From NCBI GenBank assembly GCA_963740835.1, contig CAVUFH010000003.1, positions 1,364,001 to 1,428,000 of the forward strand: a stretch of 64,000 bases of DNA. Direction: 5' to 3'. Positions 17,547 to 26,299 of this stretch are shown in pieces. A program made the position numbers and the translations under genes. The notes below the pieces were generated by a model that was not told the DNA's origin, ran no database searches, and worked only from the letters and a program-made list of their open reading frames with translations. The DNA comes from CAVUFH01 sp963740835 (GTDB taxonomy: Bacteria; Actinomycetota; Acidimicrobiia; IMCC26256; PALSA-610). Each line of letters starts with the position of its first letter. The first letter of the stretch is position 1.

Positions 17547-17583
17547 TTACGGTAAGTTAATACTTACGATACGGACCCGTCAA
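17546..17583 (-). promoter_or_regulatory. Promoter and overlapping operator of the ArsR/AHSA1 pair
   Basis: On the minus strand a -35-like TTGACG (17578-17583) and a -10-like TTAACT (17555-17560) are 17 bp apart. This places the transcription start within about 2 nt of the GTG at 17546, so the mRNA is probably leaderless. Three half-sites overlap the -10 region: CTTAC (17546-17550), GTAAG(T) (17552-17557) and ACTTAC (17562-17567), giving the inverted repeats CTTAC-G-GTAAG and GTAAGT-N4-ACTTAC. Autorepression is inferred. Confidence 0.6.
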
Positions 17584-17722
17584 GACCCGTGCGCGGTCGC
17601 CGGTGACGGCGAGCACGGCTGCGAGCGCGCGAGAACTGGGCATTTGCCCAATGTGGCGTGGCGTGCGCGCGACGAGCCTGGGACTCGCCGATCCGCACAT
17701 CCCTCGTCTCGGAGGATCTGTC

Positions 17723-17932
17723 ATGAACGACACGCTCACCCTCTCTGCCCAACGCACGTTCCCGTTCCTCGCCGCCGCCGTGGTCGCGCTCGCGCTGGTC
17801 GCGATGCTGGCGCTGGGCTTCGCGATCCGCGTGTGGACCGAACACACGCCGCAACCGGCGCCGCCCGCGGCAGTCGTCCAGATCGCGCCGGGCTCGGTGG
17901 CGCCCGACTGCAAGCTGGGGCGTGCGTGCTGA
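17723..17932 (+). CDS. Small single-pass membrane protein, hypothetical
   Basis: The 69-residue product has one hydrophobic helix (FPFLAAAVVALALVAMLAL, about residues 13-33), then a proline-rich outer segment with two cysteines near the end (PDCKLGRAC). GGAGG 8 nt before the ATG at 17723 supports the start. I do not recognise a family. It lies alone between the divergent ArsR promoter and the LuxR gene. Confidence 0.6.
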   Translation: MNDTLTLSAQRTFPFLAAAVVALALVAMLALGFAIRVWTEHTPQPAPPAAVVQIAPGSVAPDCKLGRAC

Positions 17933-17990
17933 CCGATGCAATGCAACCTGATCAGCGCCACGGGCGCGTCCCCTTGCGAAAGGGGCGACA

Positions 17991-20967
17991 ATGATCGACG
18001 TGCCGGCACGTGTTTCGAGCCCGGTGTTCGTGGGTCGGGGTCGCGAGATCAATCAGCTCGTCGCGACGTTCAAGTCGGTTGCGGCCGATGAGGGCGCGAC
18101 GACGGTGCTGCTGGGTGGCGAGGCGGGTGTCGGCAAGACGCGCCTCGTCGCAGAGCTCGCGACGCGAACACGTGACGCGGGTGGGATCGTGCTCGCCGGA
18201 TCGTGCCTCGACCTGACGAATCCGGCGCTGCCCTTCGGCCCCGTCGTGCAGGCGTTGCGCGTGATGTTGCGATCGCTCGATGCCGTGACGCTCGACGCGG
18301 TCATCGGTCCTGCGGCGGAGGTCATCGACCGGCTCGTGCCCGAGCTGCGCGTCCCGAGACCCGCGGAGTCCGAAAGCGGCCGCGCGCCGTTCGAGCACCT
18401 CCTCGGCGTGTTCACGCGTCTCGGCCAACGCGTCCCGACTTTCCTGGTGCTCGAAGACCTGCACTGGGCCGACCATTCGACCCGAGACCTGCTGGTGTTC
18501 CTCGCCCGCAACCTCCAGGACGCGCGCGTCATGTTGTTGGGCTCGTACCGCTCGGACGATCTGCACCGGCGTCACCCGCTGCGCGCGGTGCTCGCCGAGC
18601 TCGACCGGTCCGGAGCGGCACACCACCTCCAGATCGCGCGCTTCGACCGCGAGGAACTGCACGAAATGGTGACGTCGATCCTGGATCGCGAACCGTCGCA
18701 AGAGTTGCTCGACAGGGTGTTCGAACGGTCCGAGGGGAACGCGTTCTTCACCGAGGAGCTCATCGCCGGCCTGGGCACCGAATCGCTCCCATCGTCGTTG
18801 CGCGACATCATGCTCGCCCGCATCGACGCGCTCTCGGAGGAAGCGCAGCGCCTGCTCCGGATCGTCGCGGTCGTCGGACGGCGCGCTGACCACCGGTTGG
18901 TTGCTGAGCTCGCCGACGCGTCGGAGCCGGCGCTGTTCGCAGGCTTGCGCAACGCAACCGAACACCAAGTGCTCATCGTCGAGCACGATGGCGGCGCGTA
19001 TCGCTTCCGGCACACGCTCGTGCGCGAGGCGGTGTACGAGGACCTGCTCCCGGGCGAACGGGTGCGCCTGCACGCGCGCCTCGCGGGCCTGCTCGCCGAC
19101 CATCCCGAATGGTGCGAAGGCAGCCGCAGCACGCTGGCCGGCGAGCTGGCCGGTCACTGGTACGCCGCGCACGACGCGCGTCGCGCGCTGCCGGTGACGC
19201 TCGACGCCGCGCGCGATGCCGAGCGGATGTACGCGTATCCCGAAGCACTCGCGCACATTGAACGCGCGCTCGAACTTTGGCCTCAGGTTCAAGACGCGGC
19301 GGAGCTCTGCGGCATGCGTCAGGTCGACCTCGTGCAGTACGCAGCGGTGCAGAGCGAGCTTTCGGGCCGTATCGATCGCGCGCTCGAGTTCCTGAGCACG
19401 GCAACCGAGCTCTCCGACGAATCCGAGGACCCGGTCACCGTGGGCCTGGTGCACGAGCGATCCGCTCGCTATCTACGCCTGCTCGGACGTTCGGCCGACG
19501 AGATCCTCGGTCATGTCGACCGTGCGGTCGCGTTGGTACCGAAGTCGGAGACCTCGGCGCGGGCGCGCGTGGAGGCGACCCGTGGTCAACAGTTGGTGCT
19601 GATGAGCCGTTGCGCCGACGCGATCGAGCCGTGTGAGGAGGCGATCGCGTTGGCGCAGCAAGCGGGCGAGCTGGCGATCGAGAGTCACGCGCGCAACTCG
19701 CTCGGCCTCTCCTTCGCGGTGCTCGGGGACTGCGAACGCGGACTGGAGCAGTTGCGCGCCGCTCGTGGCCTGGCGATCCGGGCTCATTCGTGGGATGACG
19801 TCGCGCGGGCGGATGCGAACGAGGTCTCCGTCCTCACCGAGCGCGGCGCGCCACGAGGAAGCACTGCGGGTCGCGCTCGCAGGCGTCGACTTCGCCGCCC
19901 GTCATGGTCTCAGCCGTCACGCCGGATCGCAGCAGCGCCCGTTGGTCTGTGAGGAGTTGTGGCAACTGGGTCGCTGGGAGGAGATGCACGCCGAGCTCCG
20001 GCAGATCGACATGTTGAGCACCACCGGACTCGACGCGTGGCGGACCGCGCAGTTGAGCGCGGAGCGGGCTGCCGGCGAGGCGGACTTCGCAACCGCGCAC
20101 GCCCACCTTGATCGGCTGCGCGGCCTGCTCGGCCCGACCGTCGAAGTGGCGTGGCAGATCGAGCTGGCCAACCTCGAGGTCGAGATCGCGCTCTGGGAGG
20201 GCGATCTCGTGACGGCTTTCGCGTCCGGCCGGCAGGGCATGGATATCGAAGCCCACGGTCCGCTGTGTGCCGACAGCCACAGCGCCAGCTCGCTCCCGCT
20301 GAACGCAATGGCCGTCGCGACCGAGCGCACGATGCGCGCTACGAAGCGCGATCGCGACGCGCTGGTACAGGCGCGCGAGCACGCCGAACGGGTCGCGACC
20401 CGCTTCCACGCGTGGGTCCGCGCCGAACGCTGGGGCCACGGCCGACCCGGCGACGTGGAACCTACCGCCCGCCAGGTCGAAGCCGAGCTCGCATTGGCCC
20501 ACGGCCGCGGCGACGCCGGCGAGTGGTCCGCCCTTGCCGAAGACTGGCGCGCGCTCGGGATGCTGCCGCGCGTCGCGTACGCAAACTGGCGCGAAGCCGG
20601 TCTGCGCCTCGCGGTGGGCGACCGGGGCGCGGCCCGCATTGTCGCCGCGGCCGGACACGCGCTCGCCGAAGCGATCGGCTGGCGCTGGGTCGGCGACGGT
20701 CTCGCGGATCTCGCCCGACGCGGTCGCCTCGAAATCGTCACCGTCGACCCCGACGTCCCCGATGCCGTGAGCGCGCTCGGCCTCACCCCACGCGAGATCG
20801 ACGTGCTCCGGCTCGTCGCCGCGGGGAACACCAATCGCCAGATCGCGGAGTTACTCTTCGTCTCCACCAAGACCGCGAGCGCGCACGTATCGAACGTGCT
20901 CGCGAAGCTCGGCGTCACCAACCGCGCCGAAGCCGGCGCCGCCGCGCGCCGCCTCGACCTCGACTGA
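17991..20967 (+). CDS. Large AAA-ATPase LuxR-family (LAL) regulator, frameshifted
   Basis: This is a MalT/LAL-type regulator of about 990 residues. It has a Walker A loop (LLGGEAGVGKTRLV) near the N-terminus, a Walker B-like LVLEDLHWAD, a long middle of helical TPR-like repeats and a C-terminal LuxR helix-turn-helix (LTPREIDVLRLVAAGNTN, TKTASAHVSNVLAKLGV). The frame changes at about 19846, within GCGCGGCGC, where one extra base fits (span 3n+1): LTERG in one frame joins ARHEEALRVAL in the next. AAGGGG precedes the ATG at 17991. If the shift is real, the ATPase part lacks its DNA-binding domain. The inducer is unknown. Confidence 0.88.
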
Positions 20968-21016
20968 CGCGCCTAGGTTGCGACCATGCGTTGGGTTCCA
21001 ACGAAAGCGAGCCGAC

Positions 21017-21304
21017 ATGAACGTCGAGGACACCGATCCGCGTGAGGCTGCTGCGGAAGCCCTGGCCGCCGAAGACGAAGACGACGAGGACTTCGACGAC
21101 GACGAGGACGTCGAGGACGAGTTCGGACCGCTGGACGACAACGAGATCCGTGCGCGCCCGGCGGAGCGCGACCCCGACGAGGTCGAAGCAGACGGGTTGC
21201 TGCAGCTCGATCGCAAGGAGCTCAGCGAGATCGGAAGCGAGCTCGACAATCACTCCCCGACGGCTTCGCCGACGAGTAGGCCCGACGGCTTCGCCGACGA
21301 GTAG
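21017..21304 (+). CDS. Small highly acidic protein, hypothetical
   Basis: A protein of about 95 residues that is very rich in Asp and Glu (EDEDDEDFDDDEDVEDEFG) with a more ordered end (RDPDEVEADGLLQLDRKELSEIGSELDN). The last 16 residues (SPTASPTSRPDGFADE) come from translating two units of the downstream 25-bp tandem repeat in two frames, so the C-terminus has been altered by the repeat. The start at 21017 follows AGCGAGCC; the longer frame is also open. The function is unknown. Confidence 0.6.
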   Translation: MNVEDTDPREAAAEALAAEDEDDEDFDDDEDVEDEFGPLDDNEIRARPAERDPDEVEADGLLQLDRKELSEIGSELDNHSPTASPTSRPDGFADE

Positions 21305-21360
21305 GCCCGACGGCTTCGCCGACGAGTAGGCCCGACGGCTTCGCCGACGAGTAGGCCCGA
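21256..21360. repeat. 25-bp tandem repeat, four copies plus a partial
   Basis: The unit CCCGACGGCTTCGCCGACGAGTAGG recurs perfectly at 21256-21280, 21281-21305, 21306-21330 and 21331-21355, with five more bases after it. Each unit contains a GGC-TTC-GCC mini-hairpin that extends to near-complementary CGACGGC/GCCGACG arms, and a TAG stop in one frame. It lies between the convergent ends of the acidic-protein gene and the hydrolase gene, where it may act as a set of transcription-end hairpins. Confidence 0.95.
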
Positions 21361-21367
21361 CTCGAGC

Positions 21368-22264
21368 TCAGCTGGTCGAAGCGTGCTTGACCTCGTCCAG
21401 GAACGACACGACCGCGTCGTTGAACAGGTCGTTGCGGTCACCCGCGACCATGTGACCCGCGCCTGCGACGTCGGCCAGGCGCGCGTGCGGGACCAACTCG
21501 AGCAGCTCCTGCGCGCCTTCCTCGCTCAGCAGGTCGCTGACGCGGCCGCGCACCAACAGGGTCGGGACGCGGATCGCCCGCGCCGCGATCTGGAGGCGTG
21601 CGGGATCGATGAGCGACGAGCGGGTCTCGTCCGGGCCGCCGAGCCGGCCACTGATGAACGCCGGGTCCCAGTGCCAGTACCAGCGGCCGTCGTCATGCTG
21701 CCGCAGGTTCTTCTTGAGTCCTTCGAGGTTGCTCGGCCGGGGCCGGTGCGGGTTGTAGCGCTGGATCGCGTCGGCGACCTCGTCGAGCGATGCGAAGCCG
21801 TTCGCCATGTGCTCCGCCATGAACTGGCCGATACGCATGCTTCCCGCTGGTTCGATGCGGGGCGCGACGTCGACGAGCACGAGGGCACGCGCGATCGCGT
21901 CGTCGGCGTGCTCACCGATCGCAGCGAGTGACGCGACACCACCCAGTGACGCGCCGACGAGCGCGGGCGGTTCGTCGAGCGCGCGGCTGATCGCGATGAC
22001 ATCGCCTGCGAAGGCGTCGAGCGTGTAGTCACTGTCCGCCGCCCACGCGCTGTCGCCGTGTCCGCGCAGATCGACGGAGTACGCCCGCCACCCGCGCCCG
22101 CCGAGCACGCTCAGGGTGGTGCCCCACGAATGCCTGGTCTGGCCGCCGCCGTGCAACAGCACCACCGGCGGATCGCCCCGCACACCCGCGGCGTCGGCCG
22201 CCAGCCGGTTCCCGTCGCGGCCGGCGAACTCCGCCTGTTCCACGTACTCGGTGTGTTCGGTCAT
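21368..22264 (-). CDS. Alpha/beta hydrolase
   Basis: The 298-residue cytosolic hydrolase has the oxyanion segment VVLLHGGGQTRHSWG, VDLRGHGDS, the nucleophile elbow GASLGG and the catalytic His in GAGHMVAGDRND; the acid residue is probably in LLVRGRVSDLL. It belongs to the broad epoxide hydrolase/esterase-like group and the substrate cannot be told. ATG 22264 (MTEHTEYVEQ) follows GAGG on the coding strand and is preferred over the upstream extension, which is not family-like. Confidence 0.9.
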   Translation of the reverse strand: MTEHTEYVEQAEFAGRDGNRLAADAAGVRGDPPVVLLHGGGQTRHSWGTTLSVLGGRGWRAYSVDLRGHGDSAWAADSDYTLDAFAGDVIAISRALDEPPALVGASLGGVASLAAIGEHADDAIARALVLVDVAPRIEPAGSMRIGQFMAEHMANGFASLDEVADAIQRYNPHRPRPSNLEGLKKNLRQHDDGRWYWHWDPAFISGRLGGPDETRSSLIDPARLQIAARAIRVPTLLVRGRVSDLLSEEGAQELLELVPHARLADVAGAGHMVAGDRNDLFNDAVVSFLDEVKHASTS

Positions 22265-22482
22265 GTACACGTCCTCGGGCGCGTCCGCGCCGGGCCGCGT
22301 TTCGGGTTGGTTGGGCCGCAATGTATCGATCACCGCGGAGCACGCGTTCTTCGGTGCCCCGGAGCCTCCGCCGACACTCAGTCCGGCCCGGCGGCCGCGC
22401 CGGCCGCGGGACGTGCACGGATGCAGACCGCTGGGAACAACTGTCACACCCGCGCCCTCGCGCCCGCCTTCCGGAGGAACGA

Positions 22483-23931
22483 ATGCGCCTGCGCCTGCTC
22501 ATCATCGCCCTCACTACCGCACTCGTCGGAGTAACCGGGGTGTTCGGCGCGCCCGCGGGCGCGGCCGGGCCCGTCCGCCCGACGGTGGTAGGCCCGGTGC
22601 CGGGCCCTCCGACGCTCGCGGCGACGACGTTCCCGCCCGCGTCTGTCGGCTACCAACAATCGGAGTTCTTCCTCTCGGGCCACGCCACGGCCTACGCACC
22701 CGCCGCGCCGTTGACGACGGACGGGAAGTGGAGCGTGACGCCGAGCGCGTCCGCGCCGTACACGACGCGCGCGGTCGTGTACCGCCCGACGGACCCAGCC
22801 CGCTTCAACGGCACGGTCATCGTCGAGTGGCTCAACGTCTCGGGCGGCGTCGATGCGGCACCGGACTGGATCCTCGCGCACGACGAGCTCATTCGATCCG
22901 GCTTCGCGTGGATGGGTGTGTCGGTACAGGCGGCGGGACTCAACGCGACGAAGGGCGCGCAGCCGACCCGGTATGCAGCGCTGACGCACCCCGGCGACAG
23001 CTACTCGTACGACATCTTCACGCAGGCCGGGCGGGCGGTGCGCGACCAGGCCGGCGTCCTGTTCGGTGGCTTGCAGCCGCGCCGAGTGCTCGGCATCGGT
23101 GAGTCGCAGTCCGCGTTCCGTCTCGTCACGTACCTCGACGCGGTCGCACCGCTGGCGCACGCGTACGACGGCTACCTCGTGCACAGCGGCTTCGGGAGCA
23201 GCGCGCCACTCTCGCAGTCTCCCCTTGCGAGTGTGGTCCCGCCCGCGCCGACGCGCCTGCGCACCGATCTCGACGTGCCGGTGCTGGTCTTCGAGACCGA
23301 GACCGATCTCGCCGCGGGCTTCGCGAGCGCGCGGCAACCGGACACGCGTCGCCTCCGCACGTGGGAAGTCGCCGGTACCGCGCACTACGACTACTACGGC
23401 CTCACCGTGGGATTCGGCGACCCGGGCGACGGCCGGGCCGCGCCTGCGATGCTCGACGCATTGCTCCACCCGATCAGCGCGCCGGTGCCGGGGTTGATCG
23501 AGTGCGCGACGCCGATCAACAGCGGGCCCCAGCACTGGGTGCTGCAAGCGGCGTTCCGCGCGCTGAACAGCTGGGTGCGCGGTGGCCGCCCGCCCGCGCG
23601 CGGGCCGCTGATCGAGACCACGTCGCTCGCGCCCGTCACCTTCGCTCGCGACGCCCAGGGCAACGTGCGCGGGGGTGTGCGCTCGCCCCAGGTGGACGCG
23701 CCGCTCGCGGTACTGAGCGGTGTCGGCCAGGCCGGCAGCAGCTTCTGCGGTCTCTTCGGGACGACCGTGCCGTTCACGGCCGCGCAACTCGCCGCGTTGT
23801 ACCCGAACCATCGGCGCTTCGTGCGGGAGTGGGCAGTTGCCGTGCACCGCGGAGTCGCGCGAGGGTTCCTGCTCGCCGCGGACGGACGTGACCTCGTCCA
23901 GGCCGCGGCGGACGCGGACATCGGGAGGTAG
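22483..23931 (+). CDS. Secreted alpha/beta hydrolase domain protein
   Basis: The 482-residue protein starts at the ATG preceded by GGAGG and has a Sec signal (LLIIALTTALVGVTGVFG, then APAGAAG). It matches a large actinobacterial family named only as alpha/beta hydrolase domain: RPTDPARFNGTVIVEWLNVSGG, DWILAHDELIRSGFAWMGVSVQAAG, the nucleophile in GIGESQSAFRLVTYLD, FETETDL and the late His in GTAHYDYYG. It is probably extracytoplasmic. It is followed after 7 nt by the TOPRIM gene, so co-transcription is likely. Confidence 0.85.
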   Translation: MRLRLLIIALTTALVGVTGVFGAPAGAAGPVRPTVVGPVPGPPTLAATTFPPASVGYQQSEFFLSGHATAYAPAAPLTTDGKWSVTPSASAPYTTRAVVYRPTDPARFNGTVIVEWLNVSGGVDAAPDWILAHDELIRSGFAWMGVSVQAAGLNATKGAQPTRYAALTHPGDSYSYDIFTQAGRAVRDQAGVLFGGLQPRRVLGIGESQSAFRLVTYLDAVAPLAHAYDGYLVHSGFGSSAPLSQSPLASVVPPAPTRLRTDLDVPVLVFETETDLAAGFASARQPDTRRLRTWEVAGTAHYDYYGLTVGFGDPGDGRAAPAMLDALLHPISAPVPGLIECATPINSGPQHWVLQAAFRALNSWVRGGRPPARGPLIETTSLAPVTFARDAQGNVRGGVRSPQVDAPLAVLSGVGQAGSSFCGLFGTTVPFTAAQLAALYPNHRRFVREWAVAVHRGVARGFLLAADGRDLVQAAADADIGR

Positions 23932-23938
23932 GCGCCAC

Positions 23939-24517
23939 GTGGCGATACCCGCGCGTGCGACCGATCTGCGCGCGGTGGTGTTGGTCGAAGGGATCAGCGA
24001 TCGCGTGGCGGTCGAGGCGCTGGCCGCACGGCGCGGACGCGACCTCGACGCGGAGCGCGTCGCCGTGATTGCCATCGGAGGCGCGCAGGCGATCGGTCGT
24101 GTGGTCGCGCACTTCGGACCGCAGGGGCTGGACGTCCAGCTCGCGGGTCTGTGTGACGCGGGCGAGGAGCGTGACTTCCGCGGCGCGCTCGAGCGCGCCG
24201 GGCTCGGGCGTGACCTCACGCGCGCGGGCATGGAAGCGCTCGGCTTCTTCGTGTGTGACGCGGACCTCGAGGAAGAACTCATTCGCGCGCTGGGCGGGGC
24301 AACGGTCGAACAGCTCATCGAGACACAGGGTGAGCTGCGATCGTACCGAACACTGCAGAAACAGCCGGCACAGCGCGGGCGCACGCGCGAACAGCAACTC
24401 GCTCGCTTCATGGGATCGCGCAGCGGCCGCAAGGCCCACTACGCGCAGGTGATGGTCGATGCGCTCGACCTCAGGCGCGTCCCCCGACCGCTGGACGGCG
24501 TGCTCGCACAAGTGTGA
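23939..24517 (+). CDS. Single-domain TOPRIM protein (OLD-like)
   Basis: The 192-residue protein carries a TOPRIM fold near its N-terminus: VVLVEGISDRVAVEAL holds the invariant Glu, and LAGLCDAGEERDF the DxD-type position. The rest (EALGFFVCDADLEEELIRALG, AQRGRTREQQLARFMGSR) follows the OLD-family TOPRIM nuclease-like pattern but lacks the ABC ATPase half. It may be an accessory nuclease or nucleotidyl hydrolase. The GTG at 23939, preceded by GGGAGG, is chosen as start. Confidence 0.78.
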   Translation: MAIPARATDLRAVVLVEGISDRVAVEALAARRGRDLDAERVAVIAIGGAQAIGRVVAHFGPQGLDVQLAGLCDAGEERDFRGALERAGLGRDLTRAGMEALGFFVCDADLEEELIRALGGATVEQLIETQGELRSYRTLQKQPAQRGRTREQQLARFMGSRSGRKAHYAQVMVDALDLRRVPRPLDGVLAQV

Positions 24518-24526
24518 CGCGTTCCA

Positions 24527-25792
24527 TCAGTCGAAGTCCGGTTCGACTGCGGTGGGGAAGCGGTCGACGGTACGCAGTGCGGGGAAGGTGCGGGCCCACG
24601 TGAGCGCGACGGCGACGGTCGCGGCACCGCCGAGGACGACGGCACCGGCCGGGCCGAGGATCTGACCGGCCACGCCGGACTCGAACGCGCCAAGCTCGTT
24701 CGACGCGCCGATGAAGACGCTCTCGACCGCGAGCACGCGGCCCCGTTTCGACGCGGGCGTGACCAGCGGCACGAGCGTCGCACGCACGAACACGCTGATC
24801 GAGTCCGCTCCCGCGAGCACGAGCATCGCGACGAACGCGATCGCGTACGTGCGCGTCACACCCAGCACGATCGTGGCGACACCGAACGTGGCGACTGCGC
24901 CGAGCAGCCACGGGCCGACGTGACGGCGGACCGGCCGCACCGCGAGGCGCAACGTCACCAGCGCGGCACCGATGCCGGCCGCGGCGCGCAGCCAGCCGAT
25001 GCCGACCGCGCCGACGTGGAGCCGCTCGTCGGCGAGCGCGGGGAGCAGCGCGACCGCGCCGCCGAACAAGACCGCAAAGAGGTCGAGCGAGATCGCGCCG
25101 AGCACGATCGGCTGGCTGCGCACGAACCGGAACCCCTCGACTGCCTCTGACCACTGTGCCCGCGCGCTCGGCATCTCGACCACCTCGCCCGCCACCGTCA
25201 CCGGCATCGCCGGCTCGGCTTGCGTCCGGGAACGAGCCGCCGGCACCGCGAGGACGAGCGCCACGCTCGCGAGCATCAGCACGAAGACCGCAACGTACGG
25301 CCATTGGGTGTCGGCGGCGTACAGGAAGCCACCGAGCACCGGTCCGAGGATCGTGGCGATCTGCCAGGTCACTGAGGAACGGGCGACGACCCACGGCACC
25401 CGTTCCGATTCGACGATGTCGGCGGGCAATGCACGCGCGGGCGGATCCGCGAACGCGCGCGCCACGCCGAAGCAGAACGCGAACGCGAAGATCGGCGCGA
25501 CCGTCGCCGGCTTGCTCGCGAGAAAGGCGAAGAGCGCGGCCGCGACTGCGGCTTGCGCGAGATGGGCCCACGCGACCACCCAGCGCCGATCGAAACGATC
25601 GGCGACAGAACCGGTGACGAGCACCAAGAGAGCAGAAGGTGCGAAGGCGGCCAGGCCGAGGAGCCCGAGGTCGAGCGGGCGGCCGCTGATCGCGAACACC
25701 TGGATGCCGAGCACAGTGTCGAGCGTCGCGGTCGCCATGGCGCTCGCCAGCAGGCTCGCGAGCAGCGCGACGACCGGACGACGGGTGTCCAA
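24527..25792 (-). CDS. MFS transporter (EntS-like exporter family)
   Basis: The 421-residue protein has about twelve hydrophobic segments. The MFS motif between helices 2 and 3 is GSVADRFDRRWVV; FRFVRSQPIVLGAI marks the central loop typical of MFS_3/enterobactin-exporter-like proteins. The TTG start at 25792 is supported by AGAGG 3-4 nt upstream. The substrate is unknown. It lies 53 bp downstream of the YjbR gene on the same strand. Confidence 0.88.
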   Translation of the reverse strand: MDTRRPVVALLASLLASAMATATLDTVLGIQVFAISGRPLDLGLLGLAAFAPSALLVLVTGSVADRFDRRWVVAWAHLAQAAVAAALFAFLASKPATVAPIFAFAFCFGVARAFADPPARALPADIVESERVPWVVARSSVTWQIATILGPVLGGFLYAADTQWPYVAVFVLMLASVALVLAVPAARSRTQAEPAMPVTVAGEVVEMPSARAQWSEAVEGFRFVRSQPIVLGAISLDLFAVLFGGAVALLPALADERLHVGAVGIGWLRAAAGIGAALVTLRLAVRPVRRHVGPWLLGAVATFGVATIVLGVTRTYAIAFVAMLVLAGADSISVFVRATLVPLVTPASKRGRVLAVESVFIGASNELGAFESGVAGQILGPAGAVVLGGAATVAVALTWARTFPALRTVDRFPTAVEPDFD

Positions 25793-25845
25793 GCACCTCT
25801 TCTATCGCGCTTCGCGCGGGAATCAGTGGTGACCGCGGCCGACGG

Positions 25846-26241
25846 TCACCTGCCGCGGCCCGCGACCTCCTGTGCCAGCGCCTTGGGTGCGAGCGCGCAG
25901 TAGCTCTCGGTGAGCAACTCCGCGACCTCGGCACGGTCGACCTGATCGTCGATGATCATGCCGACCTCGTCGTCGCGCCAGACCGGTGCAAAGAACGGCT
26001 CGCCCACGTTGCGCAGGGCACCGAGCTCCTCGCCCCTCGACCGGAACAACAGAACGATGGCCGGGCCGTCGGTCTGCGCGACGCGCGCGTACGCGGGAGG
26101 CCAGCCCGCGTCGATCGTCAAGATGTGCGCGAACGTCTTCGTGCGGATGCGCCAACGCGTGCCGACCCACGCCGCTTCCTCGGTGGCGTCCGGCAGTTGG
26201 AGGCAGATGGTTCGCACTGCCGCGAGGATTTTCGGGGGCAC
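25846..26241 (-). CDS. MmcQ/YjbR family protein
   Basis: The 131-residue protein shows the YjbR/MmcQ fold: AVRTICLQLPDATEEAAWVGTRWRIRTKTFAHI, then PAIVLLFRSRGEEL and PFFAPVWRDDEVGMIIDDQVDRAEVAELLTESYCALAPK. The family has a CyaY-like fold and is often called DNA-binding, without firm proof of function. It sits between the FtsX-type permease and the MFS gene, all on the minus strand. Confidence 0.85.
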   Translation of the reverse strand: MPPKILAAVRTICLQLPDATEEAAWVGTRWRIRTKTFAHILTIDAGWPPAYARVAQTDGPAIVLLFRSRGEELGALRNVGEPFFAPVWRDDEVGMIIDDQVDRAEVAELLTESYCALAPKALAQEVAGRGR

Positions 26242-26299
26242 CTCTCCGCGCGGCCATGCGCCATACGTTCCCAGGCCGACCGGCCGTACGTCGAGACGC

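Noticed and set aside
22444..24432. 662-residue minus-strand frame over the secreted hydrolase and TOPRIM genes
   Set aside because: It is low-complexity, Arg-rich, spans two good plus-strand genes and shows no conserved motif.
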